Shown: positions 45,330 through 59,495, counted from the first letter of the stretch. The stretch: 64,000 bases of DNA from Aselliscus stoliczkanus (GCA_033961575.1 CM066737.1:61276771-61340770); one strand, 5' to 3'. Notes: generated by a model not told the origin, from the sequence alone. Translations and numbers: made by a program.

Positions 45330-46290
45330 TTTTCTTTTTTTTTTTCATTCCCAGTTTGGATACCTTTCATTTCTTTCTCTTGTCTGATTGCTCTGGCTAA
45401 GACTTCCAATACTATGTTGAGTAGCAGTGGTGACACTGGGCATCCATGTTTTGCTCCTGTTCTTAGATGAAAATCTTTCAGTGTTTCACCATTAAGTATG
45501 ACATTAGCAGAGGGTGTGTCATATATGGTCTTTATTATGTTGAGGTACTTTCCTTCTGTACCCATTTTATTAAGTGTTTTAATCATAAATGGATATTTTA
45601 TTTTGTCAAATGCTTTTTATCATCTATTGATATATATGATTTTTAACCTTTATTTTGTTTATGTGGTGTATCATCACTTTGATTGATTTGTATATGTTAA
45701 GCCATCTTTGTACCTCTGGAATGAGCCCCACTTGATCACAATGTATAATCTTTTAATATACTGTTATATTCTATTTGCTAGTATTTTTTTAAGGAGTTTT
45801 GCATCTGTATTCATCAGAGATATTGGTTTGTAGTTTTATTGTGTGTGTATTATCCTTGCTAAGTTTTTGCCAAGTTTTGTTATCAGGGTAATATTGGCCT
45901 CATAAGGTGAATTAGAAAGTATTGCCTTTTCCTCAAATTTTTGGAAAAGATTGAGAAGGACAGGTATTAAATCATGTTTGGATGTTGGGTAGAATTCATT
46001 AGTGAAGGCATCTGGTTTTAACTTTTGCTTTCAGGAAGGCTTTGGATGATTGTTTCAATTTCCTTACTGTTAATTGGTCTATTTAGATTTTCCAGTTCTT
46101 CATGATTTAGCTTAGGAAGGTTATATATGTCTAAGAACTTGTCCATTTCATATAGATTATTGAATTAGATGGCATATAGTCCTTCATATTATTCTTGTAT
46201 GATCCTTTGTATTTCTGCCACAACTTCCTTTCTTTCATTTCTGTTTATTTGTGTCTTTTCTCTTTTTTCCTTAGTGAGTCTAGCCAGGGG
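45330..46290 (-). mobile_element. Old L1 ORF2 fragment (RT region)
   Basis: Reverse L1 RT sequence: 'ggatacctttcatttctttc' near 45358, 'gggcatccatgttttgctcc' near 45438, 'cccacttgatcacaatg' near 45727. The minus ORF at 45586-45245 shows [17 protein letters not shown] and [21 protein letters not shown] block residues. It has no 5'UTR or 3' end. Confidence 0.88.
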
Positions 46291-48039
46291 TTCTCTTTGG
46301 GAATGTTGTCCAGGGAGCTGCAGATCTACACCCAGGTGGATGCATCCTTGGAAGAACTGACAAGTTTAGTGAAAGTAGTCTATGCAGAAGCAAGAAAGAA
46401 ATGCACACACTTCAATTTTGCACTTGTTTTTATAGATATTAATGACCTGGTTATCAAGTAAAGGAGGTTGGCCATACCAGGTCTAGGAGAAAAGGGACTA
46501 ACAATTCCATGAAGTTCCAGATAGGATACTGTTTGGATATAGCAATCATCCCTCCCATCGGGCACAACTTTCTTTGGGGTGTATAAGGCCCTATTAAATT
46601 TTATTGACTATTTATTGAGTTTATTTTTTATTCAGTTATATAAAACAAATCTATGCTTTGTTTTAACCTCCCCTCATTGCCATTAAGATTTTAAACTCTA
46701 AACAAATTGTAATGCATCTATTTAGGAGTGAGTTTTGGCTGTGCTATGGTATGAATATAAATACAAAGTTCATGTTTCAAGTTCTTCTTTAAAATATGAA
46801 GAAAGTGCTCTTAGCATTTTATGTAAAAATGTATTGTTAAATATATGTGTACAACCAAAAAGAATGTTGGAGTATTCATATGCAGGAAAAGTAAAATATT
46901 TACATGAGAGGGAAGAATTAATTTCATTTCTGCAGTGAACATAGGGTGATTAAGGAATACTGAGGGATCCAAAGAATATGCACCATTATGGTGTGAAATA
47001 GTGGTACTGAGTAGATGTGATAATGAATCCTAACAGTCAGTAGTGTCCACAGGGAGATGGTGACATTGTGTAGAAGTGACTCTTCCCCAGGCATAGGAAA
47101 AAATATTAGTGTTTATCACTGGGAGGTGGAGTAGGCAAAACATATAGAACGCGGAAACCACAGTCAACCATTGACAAGGTTTATTCGTGAGCATGAACTA
47201 TCCCTGGGAACCTTTAGAAAAATTTAAATATTAAGGCATTTAACAAGGGTCTGGAAAGCCTGCATTAGCAAATCCAGAGAAAAATCCAACAAACTATATG
47301 TTAGGAAAAAGCATATAGACAATCCATTCCTTGGCAGTGAGAATTTAGCGGAACATCCCATACTACTTTCAACTTTGAACTTGAAATTTAAAATTCTCAA
47401 TGCTAGGCTCAGTTGAGAGGGCCAGGAAAATCCTGACAGACTAATTCTATCAGTATGCACACACAAATTGCTGCTTATCGTACGAAAAGTGGGAAAGTCT
47501 AACATCTGATCAAAAAACCTCACAGAGGTTGTTAATCTCATGATAATCCTATAGCAGCTGTATCACAGTCTCTGGGGGTAGAAAAGTTGATTTCTAAGCA
47601 AATCAAGTTTGATTTGAGTTGAATTATGGGGCTTTTAGGAAAGTGTTTTATCCCTGTTTCCAACTGTGTTTTTCACATAGGAAAATAATCACGGGTCAGT
47701 GAATCAGTAACCCCTTCACGCCTTAAAGATGCATATTTCTGTTTGATGGATTGGCCAATACAAAACTCTCAGCATTTTGAATGGTTGATAATCCCAGGAA
47801 ATTTCAGATTGACTATGTTTCTTTCATAGACCAATCTGTTAAGGAGTTTGATAAAAAATGATTAGAAACCCCTAATGCCATCATTCTGCGGGATTTGTTT
47901 TTATGTTGAAGCTTTAAAGTAATTAAATAGTACTTGATGAATAGGAAATCCCTTCCAGTAATTGCAGAGATGGTTTGCTTCTTCATGTTTTGCAAGGTTT
48001 TTAACATTGTCTTCATACATGTGAATGCCAGCTTAAGGA

Positions 48040-48079
<40 letters not shown>

Positions 48080-48157
48080 ATGATCATTCCAACATAGGTA
48101 TGAAGATTTTATTTGTTTTACTATGGCTACCCATTTGCCCCCTAAGAATTCCTCTTT
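46291..48157. other. Unassigned sequence with a (CA)n tract at 48042-48077
   Basis: 46291-46560 and 47080-47560 have balanced composition and could be unrecognised LTR or unique sequence. No domain, splice-consistent exon or named repeat is visible. Minus ORF 47224-47541 (105 codons) shows no motif. Confidence 0.4.
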
Positions 48158-48171
48158 TCCTAAATGATATT

Positions 48172-48172
<1 letters not shown>

Positions 48173-48210
<38 letters not shown>

Positions 48211-48306
48211 TTTGGGCAGTGTCACTGGCCCTCATATGTGAGACCTGAACCTGGGCCGCTGGCTTCCCAAGCCAGCACTTAACCACCGCGCCACTCGGCC
48301 GGCCCC
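48173..48306 (-). repeat. Short tRNA-derived SINE with (TTTA)n tail
   Basis: Reverse head 'ccgcgccactcggccggcc'. TSD 'tcctaaatgatattt' at 48158-48172 and 'tcccaaatgatattt' at 48307-48321, one mismatch. The tail is about 40 bp of TTTA units. Confidence 0.93.
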
Positions 48307-48321
48307 TCCCAAATGATATTT

Positions 48322-49610
48322 AAAAATTAAACAATAGACAGAGTTTTCTGGAGACAATTACTTCTGTAAGGAATAAGAATTTTGAAATTTAAGGGTTTGT
48401 GGACAAGTTTGTAGAAATGTTAAAAAAAAGACCAAACACAGCTCTCAAATTCCTTTATGCCAATCCTCATACATCCCTTGATCCTTGATCCTAATGCTTG
48501 CTAGTAGCTCTTAAAGCAAGTGTTGGAAAAGAGTGTGTTGGGAAAAGGGTAGCTGGACAAATTTAGGTCTAGACTTTCTCAGCCTTATCAATGGAGAAAT
48601 TATTAGTTTGAGATTAGCAAAATAATTGGGTGACTTTTGTTTCTGCGTTCTTTTGTTTTGTTTTATTTGTTTGTTGTTTTGATTTTTAGTTATTTTTGCT
48701 TTGTTAACTCTTTTGAACAATTGTCTGTATTCCTATTCTGTCACATGGAGTAGAAACTGTATGTACAGACACTCCAGCAGGGATGTGAGACCAAAGGAAA
48801 TGTAAAGATCAGTGTTTTATTAGAGGAAGGAACGATGGACCCAGCTAACAGGAAACTATGTTCTGTTTCCATTTGCCACAAGTCCACTTGTGGTATTTTC
48901 TCATCTGCAAATTGTACAAAATGATATTGGCCATATCACTACGGATATTGTGAGGACTAACTGAGATGAAGGGTGTTGGAGAATTTCAAAACTTATAGAT
49001 ACCTATAAAAATTCTTACCATCTTAAGAAATAGAGGAAGAAATGTGGACAGAAGAGTCAAGGTTCTTGACATTTTCTTCACTCCTGTTCAGTTTAACAAA
49101 GCATAAAGGGAGCAAATAAAAGCATGCTTATACATTATAAATGAAATTATGAAATTGGTCTAGTAGCATTACCTCTAAATGACATGTTAACTTGGGACCT
49201 TTCAATTCAACTTGCTTTATAATATAGTAAATAAAGGACACCCCTGTTGGAAGAGCTTTTATTATGTTTGACATTTCATTCGAAACATTTTGTATTTTTC
49301 TAGATGTAAACTCTGATTACTGATTATTTTAAAAATACTCTGTAGTGAATGAGCTGTTTCCAGAAGCCTTTAGTTTTTCCCTTAAATCTTCAAAGCCTCA
49401 TGTTTTTAAAAAGTTGCGTACATATAATCAACCCAGTCATTCTCAAAGACAGGGAAACCCTTCTCATAATGTTTCACAGTTTCTCTTTGATATTTTATTC
49501 TTTTGATATTTCCAATGCAGTTTTCTTTGGCATTGTTTAAGCATTATACTTTTTTTCTTAAAATACATACACATGGCTCAGCTCAAAATTCCAGACAGCA
49601 GCAAAAATTA
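48322..49610. other. Mostly unassigned, possible MIR near 48880-48995
   Basis: 'gtggtattttctcatctgc' and 'attgtgaggactaactgag' suggest a worn MIR body. Otherwise nothing named. Confidence 0.35.
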
Positions 49611-49614
49611 TAGC

Positions 49615-49830
49615 TAGAGTATAGACTCTGGAGACATACAGATTTAGGTTTTCCATCTTAACTCTGTCATGTATTAACTGTGTGACCTGGACAAGTTATT
49701 TAACTTCTCTGAACTTCATTTTGGGTGGCAGTAATACCTACTTCATAGGGCTGATGAGAATTCTTAAAAGATAAATATGTTAAATTTCCTCTGCAGTGTC
49801 TGCCACCTAGAAGGAAACTGATCAATGTTA
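49615..49830 (+). repeat. MIR SINE relic
   Basis: 'actctggagacatacagatt', 'aactgtgtgacctggacaag', 'taacttctctgaac' and 'catagggctgatgagaatt' in MIR order. Confidence 0.85.
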
Positions 49831-50934
49831 CTGCTGGGATAACAACTGTCTGGATTAAACAATGAGCATGTTCAATTCCTTGGCAGATAACCTTGGTAAA
49901 TAACTACATTTTTGGATTTAAAATACATAGAATCTGTTGCTTATATGTTTTCCTGTGTATCTCTTTGTAGATTCTATGACTACTAGTTTTTCACCCTTAG
50001 AGTTCAGTTCAGCAGAAAATTATTGAACACATACTGAGGGCTAGTCAATGTGTTAAGTGCAGGGGAGTCAAATATGAATAAGTCAGGAACCTTGTATTTA
50101 AGGAATATGGTAGAAACCAGAAGAGATGTCACTCAATTTATCTATCTGAGTACTGAGGGAAAGTGGAAAATATTATCACCTGAAATATGTGTTTTTACAT
50201 TTTAATAAATGGTGTCTAAGATTGTTCTTTATCTGTTACAGTGTTGAAAAATTAAAAATATCCACTCTTTTTGCTTTTCATTAATCTGTTCATTGTATAG
50301 ACAATGAACATCAGAGAAACAATGCACCCACCAACATATTATAAATTCTCTCAGTATTTCTGCTGTATTTTTATTGCTTTTTTACACATCTTGACATTTT
50401 CATGTGAGTAAAATACAGTCCCACGGTCAAGTTGTTCTCAGTCAGTTCTATAAAGGGAAAAGTCATTCAATAAACATTTGTTTTAAAAGTTTAAAAAATA
50501 TTCGAAGAAAATCCACTGCTGATATAGGTTTGAGTGTTTTTTCTTTACTTTGATTAAAGCTGCATGAATAGTGTATTTGAGGAGTATTATTTTGCTGTTG
50601 TTATTGCCAAAAACCATAGACTTGGATGAGGTAAAGTAACCACAGGTCACCCAGCTACCTTGGATGACTAGAAAATCTTCTAAGGGATAAAAAATATTTG
50701 TCTAAGTGTATAAGAGCTGATCAGATCATAAAGATATCCTGTTAAATCTATGTTCTTGATGGAAGGAATCCAAATATTTAGACAAAGCATGGGGTAGTTG
50801 TATAGGCCCTTTGGGTGTCATTCCAACCCCAGAGTTCTGGGTTATGAATGTAAAGTTGTTCTAGGTTTTTTTTTGAGACAGATCTTCTTGACTTCCACTC
50901 CAGATTACCTCCAGCTCCCAACGAATCCCAGTGT

Positions 50935-51150
50935 AGTGTAGAAGCTAAGAATTTAGGATTTTAAACTAGATAATTGGTGTCATTCTCAGCTCTTACTAGC
51001 CTTGTGACTTGAACAAATTATTAACTGCTCTCTGCCTCAGTTTTCCCACTTGTTTGATGTTAAGAGTACATACTTCATAGGATTATTGTAAGTTTTAAAA
51101 AGTTAATACATGTAACCTGCTTAGACTTATGCCAGGCATTTGGGAAGTTG
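50935..51150 (+). repeat. MIR SINE relic
   Basis: 'gccttgtgacttgaacaaat', 'ctctgcctcagttttccc', 'cttcataggattattgtaag' and 'atgccaggcat' in MIR order. Confidence 0.85.
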
Positions 51151-51431
51151 TGATTGGTCTTATCAGTTGCCTGACTTGTTTAATTGAAAATTCTGCCTTG
51201 ATTTTTGATGATATTTTAAAAATCAATATTAATTAGTCAATGATTAGCAAGATATTAGGTACCCACCCTGTGAGCACTATGTTATGTGATGAGAAAGGGA
51301 AAAGTCTAAAGACTCAGGTACTAGGATAAGCATGGCAGTTATACATATATTCTTGATTCTGATGTAGGCAAATTTCTGAAAGTGGGCAGCAATGAGATGC
51401 TCCACGTTTTAGAAACTTCTAAAAAGGTAAC

Positions 51432-51435
51432 TTTT

Positions 51436-51511
<76 letters not shown>

Positions 51512-51566
51512 TCACTATTATTATTTAACTTAAGGGAAGTCACATCCCAGCATGGCTTTGTTCCTT

Positions 51567-51608
<42 letters not shown>
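51432..51608. repeat. (TTTC)n and (TC)n microsatellites
   Basis: A TTTC tract of about 20 units (51433-51513) and, 55 bp on, about 20 TC units (51569-51608) followed by a C-rich patch. The minus ORF across it is an artefact. Confidence 0.96.
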
Positions 51609-51609
<1 letters not shown>

Positions 51610-51610
<1 letters not shown>

Positions 51611-53458
51611 CACCCCCACCCCCTTCCGCCCTCCGCCGCACCCCAACCCACAGAGTTTTGTAAGTTACTAGACTGTTGAGATGTTCACTGTCTACAGCAG
51701 TCACTTTCATTCAATATCTGTAGATGGATATTACTTGCAAAAGCCTTCAAACATCTTTCTTTGTAAATATACTTATATTTACTTTCTAAAACTCTCCTGT
51801 CCCAATATATGAGGTACTCTCTTTAAAAGTACAGTGAAAGTAAGTTAAGTAGTAGAAGTTTCTGTACCACATGTATTATATACAATTATATTTTCTTTTT
51901 CTTTACTTTGAGAGATGCAGTTGTTTTAGCTTTATTTCCCTATTTGGAAGATCTTCCTCCTAATTTCTCTAGAGTAGTTACCTTGTCAATGACCCTTATT
52001 TCAAAATGCTGACAAGAATTTGATGTGTTCACATATTTTGAACATAATCAGCCTCTGAACTATATCATATTTTATACCTGTTGTACCCTGATGAAATTGA
52101 ATTTCCTCTCAATGAAAATGCTGAGAATTTCCCTTTGATCTTTTAAGGCACATGCAAGAATCTCTCTTGTTTTATCTCTGTATGAATCTATCAAATGCCT
52201 TGACCTGTCCTTAAATTCTGGCTTAGAATAAGGACTATTTTAGTTAGCAATTAAATTAAAATTTGTTCCAAAGATGAAGTGGGCCAATGGGATTCAATGA
52301 GAGCACTCCTCAATATATTTTCCTACTGAATATGAAATAAGAACCACTTGCTTCACTTATGACAAGGAAGTATATGACATTGTGAAGCTGTAGAGAAAAA
52401 TGATTTCTTCTTTCTCTTGTTTTCTTGAACAAAAACAGTTCATGGTCTACTGAAAAACATTAAGACTATGCTTTTTTTAAACCTATAATCAGACATAAAT
52501 ATCTGACCTGAATATATTAAACTCCCATCTAAAAGCACTTAATAATAATAAACTATTTTCTCAATTCCTATATTGTCAGTATCATTTTCAATAAACAACA
52601 TTCATTTCTGGAATATTTGAATTCTTATGGAAATGGGTAAGTGTGACATAGTTCTTCTCCCATGGGAGCCTTGCTGAGAGCTCATTTAAGCTGTGACCTG
52701 CTTCAGCTGCCAGGAAGTATTAGTATTTTTTCAGGATCTTTAAAATGGAGATACAGAGTGAAGGACAATCAATCCATCAGAATTAGACCTTTTTACTCTA
52801 CAGCAAATGAAACATACCAAGAAGTATATTTTCTTTCTTAGAAAAGTGTTTCACAACTTTCACCCTTTATCAGATCTTCTTAATAGGGAAACCTTATCTG
52901 TGAAATTACTTTTTTCAGTAAAAATTGTTCTATGCAAATTGTGCATCTTGAATCTTAGAATTCTGGCTGGCAGCAGCCAGATTTAAAGTCTGTGAACCTA
53001 TCAAGCCAAGTATAAAATCCCTCTGAAGATATGGGGATTGATACAAATTCTTGGGTGACTAAAGTAGTGACTATAGAAATAGTTCGGGTACATTTGTAAA
53101 TGGAATTTTAAAAAAGAATCCTGTATGTTTTTATGGTTTGCTGAATTATTTTTTATTGAGTTTAACATTGTGAATATGTCTCACAATGTTTTCTCTTTTT
53201 CTATGGGTCCAGTAACAGGCTTTGAAACAATGGTCTGATGCTTTTCTCATTTTCTTTTCTTTTTTTTTTAAATAGGGGGTTGAAGAAAGGAATAACTGTT
53301 TTTTTCATTTGGATAAAATCTTTTAATTGTTAGACTCTTTTGACTTCCATAACTGTGTAATGACAAAGAACTGCCCAAGTATAACATCATAAGAAATAAA
53401 TATGGATCAGTTGTGAAAACAATGACAAAAATTTGCATAATCAATTTCTGAATGTGTT
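51610..53458. other. Unassigned AT-rich sequence
   Basis: No gene, RNA or repeat that I can name. Confidence 0.4.
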
Positions 53459-53589
53459 CTTTTTTTTGTTGTTTGCTTTTGTTTTTAATTAAAGTTTATT
53501 GGGGCAACAATGGTTAGTAAAATTACATAGGTTTTGAATGTACAATTCTGTAATACACCATCTATATTCATATATCACATTGTGTGTTA
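53459..53589 (-). repeat. Truncated L1-type 3' end
   Basis: 'attggggcaacaatggttag' and 'taaaattacataggtt' form. TSD 'tgaatgtgtt' at 53449-53458 and 53590-53599, perfect 10 bp. Confidence 0.9.
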
Positions 53590-53639
53590 TGAATGTGTTT
53601 GTAGTCTCTGGCTTTTTCTTCAGTGGGAACCATAGTGTG

Positions 53640-54240
53640 CTCCTGGATTTTCAATACCTCTTTATCTAGCTAATTTCTCATCCCTCAAAAGTCCCAATGT
53701 AAACATCACTTCCTCAGGAAGCCTTCCATGACACACCAAATTAAGGTTACGTGTCCTTCTGTGGCTTCCACGGCACCTTTGACATTTCCAGTTTAGCACA
53801 TACCACTTTGTGTTGTAATTGTTTTCACATCTTCCTCTGTAAATAATTGTAACCTCCCTTCACTATAAAAATAACTGCTATTTATTGAATTTATACCATG
53901 GGTGAGGCACTATTTAAGTACTTTACGTATTTTATTTTACTTAATTCTCATAATAATAATAACTCTTATCAATCCATTTTATAGATAACAAACTGACACA
54001 CATAGAGGTTAAATATATTGCTCAAGGCTACACAGCCAATGAGTAGTAGAGACAGAATCTGAGTCCAACCTCAGAGTTTAGCCCCGTAGCCATTACTTTA
54101 TGCTGTCTCCTTAAGGATAGGAGCAAGTTCTGGCTGCTTGCCTCTTATATTCTCAGAGATCAAAACAGTGCCTAGTAGATAAAAGGTACACAATAGTAAG
54201 TACGCAATAACATGTCTGTGGAATGAATCAGTGCATTCAT
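53640..54240 (-). repeat. L2 LINE relic interrupted by a MIR
   Basis: 'cttcctcaggaagccttcca' (53709) and 'ccttaaggataggagcaag' (54110), ending 'gtctgtggaatgaatcagtg', are L2 3'-end phrases in reverse. The two halves flank a MIR at 53875-54112. Confidence 0.75.
53875..54112 (-). repeat. MIR SINE relic nested in L2
   Basis: 'tttattgaatttataccatg', 'ttctcataataataat', 'cattttatagataacaaac', 'gctcaaggctacacagcc' and 'gtagccattac' give a near full-length reverse MIR. Confidence 0.88.
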
Positions 54241-55523
54241 GAAAAAAAGCAGTAATTGTTATGCAGATGGCATATGCTGTTGCAAATTAGCAGAGATACA
54301 ACTGGCAGGCACTTGATTGAACCCCTCCTGAAATTAAATTTAATGCATATAATTATTAGATCCTAATATTAGCTTTTGGTACCTGTCCCACTCACACCTA
54401 CAAATGAATATTGTCCTTGCATAAAACTCTTAGTTTTTTTTTTCAGTTTAATCAATGTATACAGGGCATGGAGAGAAACAGTGTACATAATGTGCATCTT
54501 TAGAGAGAGAAAAGCTGGATCGGAAAGCTCAATATTTCTAAGGGCTGGACTGATGAAAGGTTCATGCTGGATGTGTTCCAGCTGATGTTTACTTTGACTG
54601 ATGGGGAATTGAATTCATGTGGAAATTTGTATATCAAAAAGCACGAAAGCAATTGAATATACAACTTCAACCCTAAATATTCTCAATAATTTGTAATTTC
54701 ATCTGGTACAAGCCTATTTTTAGGTAGACCTGGTTAATGGATGTGCACATACACACATACATACACATACATTTGTTTAAAATAAATACACTACACTTGT
54801 GAACATAACTCTTAAAAAATGTCAAAAGTTAAATATTGGGTCTGACATTTTCCATAGACTTAAAAAAAAACCAACCTTGGTTGCTCCATGAATCCTAGTT
54901 AAACTGGTTGTGCATGAGTTATTGTCAGCTCCAGTCTATGGCATCATTGTGTGCTATCTTAGACTGAGCCTGATAATGCCCCAGAGGGACAAGATTATCT
55001 AGTGGAATATGTCACTGGGTGACATCCACAAGAGGGATCAGAGCATTGTTTTCTTCACTCAAAAATTGCCTGGTGTACTTTAAAGAAAGCCATCAGTAAT
55101 GTTGATATGTCAACATAATTGAATTTATGATCTTATAAGTTATTGCCTTGAATCATTAAGTGATCTAACAGAAAACACTAGAAATAATCAGACAGTGTCT
55201 CTTACAAAGGCCCTGGGACTTTTGTGACCTTATAAATCCAAGTTATAGACAAAAAGAATTTTCTCCAAGGAGGCCCTAGAAACAGTATCCGATTACTGCT
55301 AAATCTCAGACTGAGACTGACATCCATATTAAGAAAAGAACAGAAGTAATTTCTCATATTAGAACTTGAATGAAGGTTCGTGGTTATGTTTTCTTGTTTG
55401 TCTGTTAGGTCTTCTTACTCAGCAAGGTTGTAATGGTTTAAAATTGGCTGTCCTTAAAACTCAACACTCATGATATAGTAAATAGTCACATATTGGTACA
55501 TAAAAATATTTGTTTTTACTCTG

Positions 55524-55571
<48 letters not shown>

Positions 55572-56189
55572 AAAGGAAAAAACTGTATTAATTGCAATGC
55601 TCAATATATACCAATAACAAAAGATGAATGCAAGTCGCGTTTGACTTCTACAATTACAAGAGGTGATTAAGGTGGTTACCATCAGTGTAATTTTAATACA
55701 TACATACACACACACATATATAAACAAGGTATATACCTATATAATTTTGTACAATTATTATTACACTAACTTAACCAATGTAAACTATAGATTAGCATAT
55801 GCACTAAAGTAACAAATATATGTGGTAGTCAAGTGGCAGTTATTTACAGGTTGTTCCAAGGATGTCCACAAAGCAATTTACTTTTTTTCATATCTCAATA
55901 CATTATTTTGTGATATCTACAAACTCATATCCACCCTCTAAAAATGTCACACAACTGCCTAAGGTAACAGATTTGAACAGTTCCTTTCCCTCTGCCTTCC
56001 CCTCACAATTTTAATGATATAGTCAAGTATTTCTCTTCTATATAAATGAAGATTATGCCAGGTATCCACAGGGGATTTTGAGTATTACTCATGTTTTTAG
56101 ATTTAAAAAATTTAATTGCAAAATATGCATGGAGCAATATCAAACATATTTGGGATATTTTTGTTTTTATTTTTTAGTAAATGTTGCTT
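54241..56189. other. Unassigned sequence with a (TA)n tract at 55527-55569
   Basis: A (TA)n tract of about 21 units and a short 'acatacacacac' patch near 55700. No gene. The 69-codon ORF at 54376-54585 has no recognisable feature. Confidence 0.4.
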
Positions 56190-56545
56190 TAACTTTTCTC
56201 CAGCTTTATTGCGATATAATTGACATATAACATTGTGTACGTTCAAGGTGTACAACCTATTGATTTGATACATTTATATAATGCAAAAATGATTACCATA
56301 ATAATGTTAGCTAACACCTCCTTCCCATCACATAATTACCATTTCTTTTTTGTGGAGAGAACATTTAATATCTACATGCTTAACAACTTTCAAGTATCTA
56401 ATATAGTACTGTTAGCTATAATTACCATGCTGTACATTACACCCCCAGGTCTTATTCATCTTATCACTGAAAGTTTGTAGCCTTTGAGCAACATCTCCTC
56501 ATTTTCCCACTCTCTACCTTCTGGTAACCATTAGGTATTACATTA
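56190..56545 (-). mobile_element. Old L1 3'UTR fragment
   Basis: 'cagctttattgcgatataat', 'gttcaaggtgtacaacctat', 'ccatgctgtacattacaccc' and 'taccttctggtaaccatt' are the reverse of an old mammalian L1 3' end. Confidence 0.82.
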
Positions 56546-59478
56546 AATTCACTTAAAACAGTGAGGATAAACAATGAATCTGAGACTCGCATATGAGAAG
56601 CTCACTATCACTGGGTTCCATTCACTGTGTGGTTTGGGAAAGACTTTATACTTGTATATTTTATAAGATCATAAATGAAAAAATGAAAATATTTCTTCTG
56701 TGATAATATGATTCTAAGCCCTACAAATTTTAGAGTTATAAGTTCATGCCTTTTTTCTTATAAGCACTGAAATGATTCAGAAATAAAGTTTTCTTGTACG
56801 CTGTGCTTTACACTAAGGGGTTAAAACCTACATACTTTGATTTTTTGTGTATTACTTAAGATATCTATCTATCTATATACTAGATACACATATTTAATTT
56901 ACTATCTTTTGCTATGTAATAACATCAACAAAAAATGCAAACCATGGAGTGTTGCTTTTTCATTTTACCACAAGTTGAAAGCTAAAAAGAGAACTGAATT
57001 TAACCCCTGAGCACCGTAAACCGATTCCTTGCAGACTGGAATCTCACATCTGTGCTACAAGTGATGTTAGATGCTGATCAAGTGCCACTATGAGTGCCAA
57101 GGGAATAGAAAAAAAACTGCCCTTTAAAAGGTTTTCAAATATGCCACTGTACTTCTTTATAACGATTCAATAATACTTGATTGATATGGTAGTTTTCACT
57201 GTCATACATTGACTTAACAGGTGTAAGAAAAGACTGTGTCTTCTTTTATATATCAGAGCAAATAACTAACAGTAAACATATTACAGTATAGATACTTGGA
57301 GGAACCACTGGGGGGAAAAAGTTCAGAATAAGAAGATTATTTTATTCTCTGAGAGGAAATTATTTGGAAGATTTTGGGGGTGGGATGGGAAGATATAAAA
57401 GCCAGTTACTTTTTAATTATGTAAGGTATGCTTCAATAATCTTGTAGGTAACCAAACTAATGTTTCAAATTAACGATTTAAAAACTTCAGAATATATTAT
57501 AGTTGTATGTTCATTATAAGTTTCTAGATGAAGATATCTTAGAGAATTAATCAAAAAATTCATTTGACATTACCTCTATATAAGCCATCCATAAGATGTA
57601 GAAATCTACTTCATTGATTTAGGCAAGTGTACATTAGTTTGTTATAAAAAAATTAAAGCTATAACTAAATTATTGCACCTAAACAGCACTGCATTGACCA
57701 CTAAAATACAGAAACAAATCAAGGAGGTCCTCATGAACCAAACTTAAGATCTTTAAAACAAATTTCTCGGACAGTGAGAAGTTTCCTCAAAGCCTTATAA
57801 TCCATAATAAACATTATATATAATGCCAATGAAGTCCTAGATCACAAACATTCTAGTACATAGGCTACGTTTCCTAGATGCAGTTCAACTCAAGGGTGTC
57901 AGTCAATAGCTTAGAGCAAATGGCAACTGGACATACAAAAAATTTTTTTAGTGAGCTGAATAGGAGGTAATTGAAAGCAGGGAGGATGGAAGCAACACTC
58001 AAATCACTCAATGAAATTCATCCTTGAGCAATAAGATATAACTGTAACTGGCTGAGATTCCACTACAATTAACAGATCAGCTTTACTGTAGCTCTGAAAT
58101 TGTTCTTTCTGAGCAAAGCCCAACATTCATCCAAGAAGCAGAGTTGATATTTCCCTGGTCTTTGTAATAGTTGATAGAGTTTTTAATTGAGCATTCTGAA
58201 TATAAATTGTGCCAGTCGTGCCTGCACAAGGCCTTAGAATCAAATTGAGTTGCGAAAAGTCTTTCTAAGCATATACTTGTACACTGCTGTCAAATCCTAT
58301 GAACAGTTTCTTCTTTAAAGAAAGAGAACAACCCAAGGGAGAGTTACTATGTTTTTAAATGACCCTTATGGCCTATAGTATCAGCTTAAACAAGACCAAA
58401 TTCTGGGTTTATAGAGGAAAGAAATATAAAACTTGAGGGGGGATATGGGAAGGGAGGAGAATCATCAACTCTGTAGTCATTTAACTCATGATTTACTTGG
58501 TACTTAGCTGTGTCTGATGGATTCCATTGTAGTTTCTGCCTAGACCAAGCTCTGACCAACCTAGTGCTATTTTCAATTCCTACAACACCAAGTAAAGCAG
58601 TTTCATTCTTCTAATGTCCTAGAGAGTCTGGGATCACCAGATTCACTTCAGGCTTAATGTAAAGTGAACTCTTTCTTTTAGGGGAGACCCAAACTATTAT
58701 TTTTTCAGGTCTCATCATCAGTCCAAGTATCAAGGCTAATATATGTATTTACCCTCAATTGAAACCAAATTTGACTTATATGAAAAAAACTACCTGATAA
58801 TTTTGCCTCCATATAGACAAGAGATGTCCTCACTGTAAATAAGCTGATCATAAAATCATGTTTAAAGAACTATGTATTTAACATAGTTCTCAATGGATTA
58901 ACTCAATCTTGCATTTACACAGTTTACATTATACACACTAGAAAGGGTGTCAAAATTATGACTGTCATTCCTGTATAAGAATTTTAATAAATTATACTAA
59001 ATTTAAGATTATATACAATTTAAAATTATACTTATATGGATTAAATTTTAAAATTGATCTCAAGTTATGAAAAACGTAGAAGTGACAAATTGTGTACTTA
59101 AAGAATAGGTCTTATAAATTTATCACCTCTTAATAATTTTGGTATATTTATTTTCAGTCGCCCTTTGTACTCTAAACACATGTTGTTGTTGTTGTTGTTA
59201 ACATAGCTGTAATTATGCATTATGCACACATTTGTATTGTTTTCCCATTTAATACTACATTATGCACATGTTTCTAAGTCTTCAAGAATATAATTTCCAA
59301 TGGTTGCATAATATTTCATACAGTGAATGGCATCATAAATTACCAAATAATTCATCTATCAGTTGCTTCCAATTTTTCACTATTATAAACTACAGTCTAA
59401 TGTTCATCATTGTGCATAAAATATTTTTCATTTAGTATTATTTTCAAAGCATTTTATTCTATAGGTGAACCTAATGGG
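56546..59478. other. Long unassigned stretch, few repeats
   Basis: Almost 3 kb without a repeat that I can name and without coding signal, apart from short simple tracts (ATCT near 56860, TTG near 59181). It is the largest apparently unique block in the window. From about 59240 it may be diverged L1-type sequence. Confidence 0.45.
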
Positions 59479-59495
59479 TCAGTATTATCATTTTT

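Noticed and set aside
46291..46560. Possible exon or retroviral-like fragment
   Set aside because: The 88-codon and 63-codon frames share no motif that I recognise and mostly overlap the adjacent L1 fragment; evidence is too weak.
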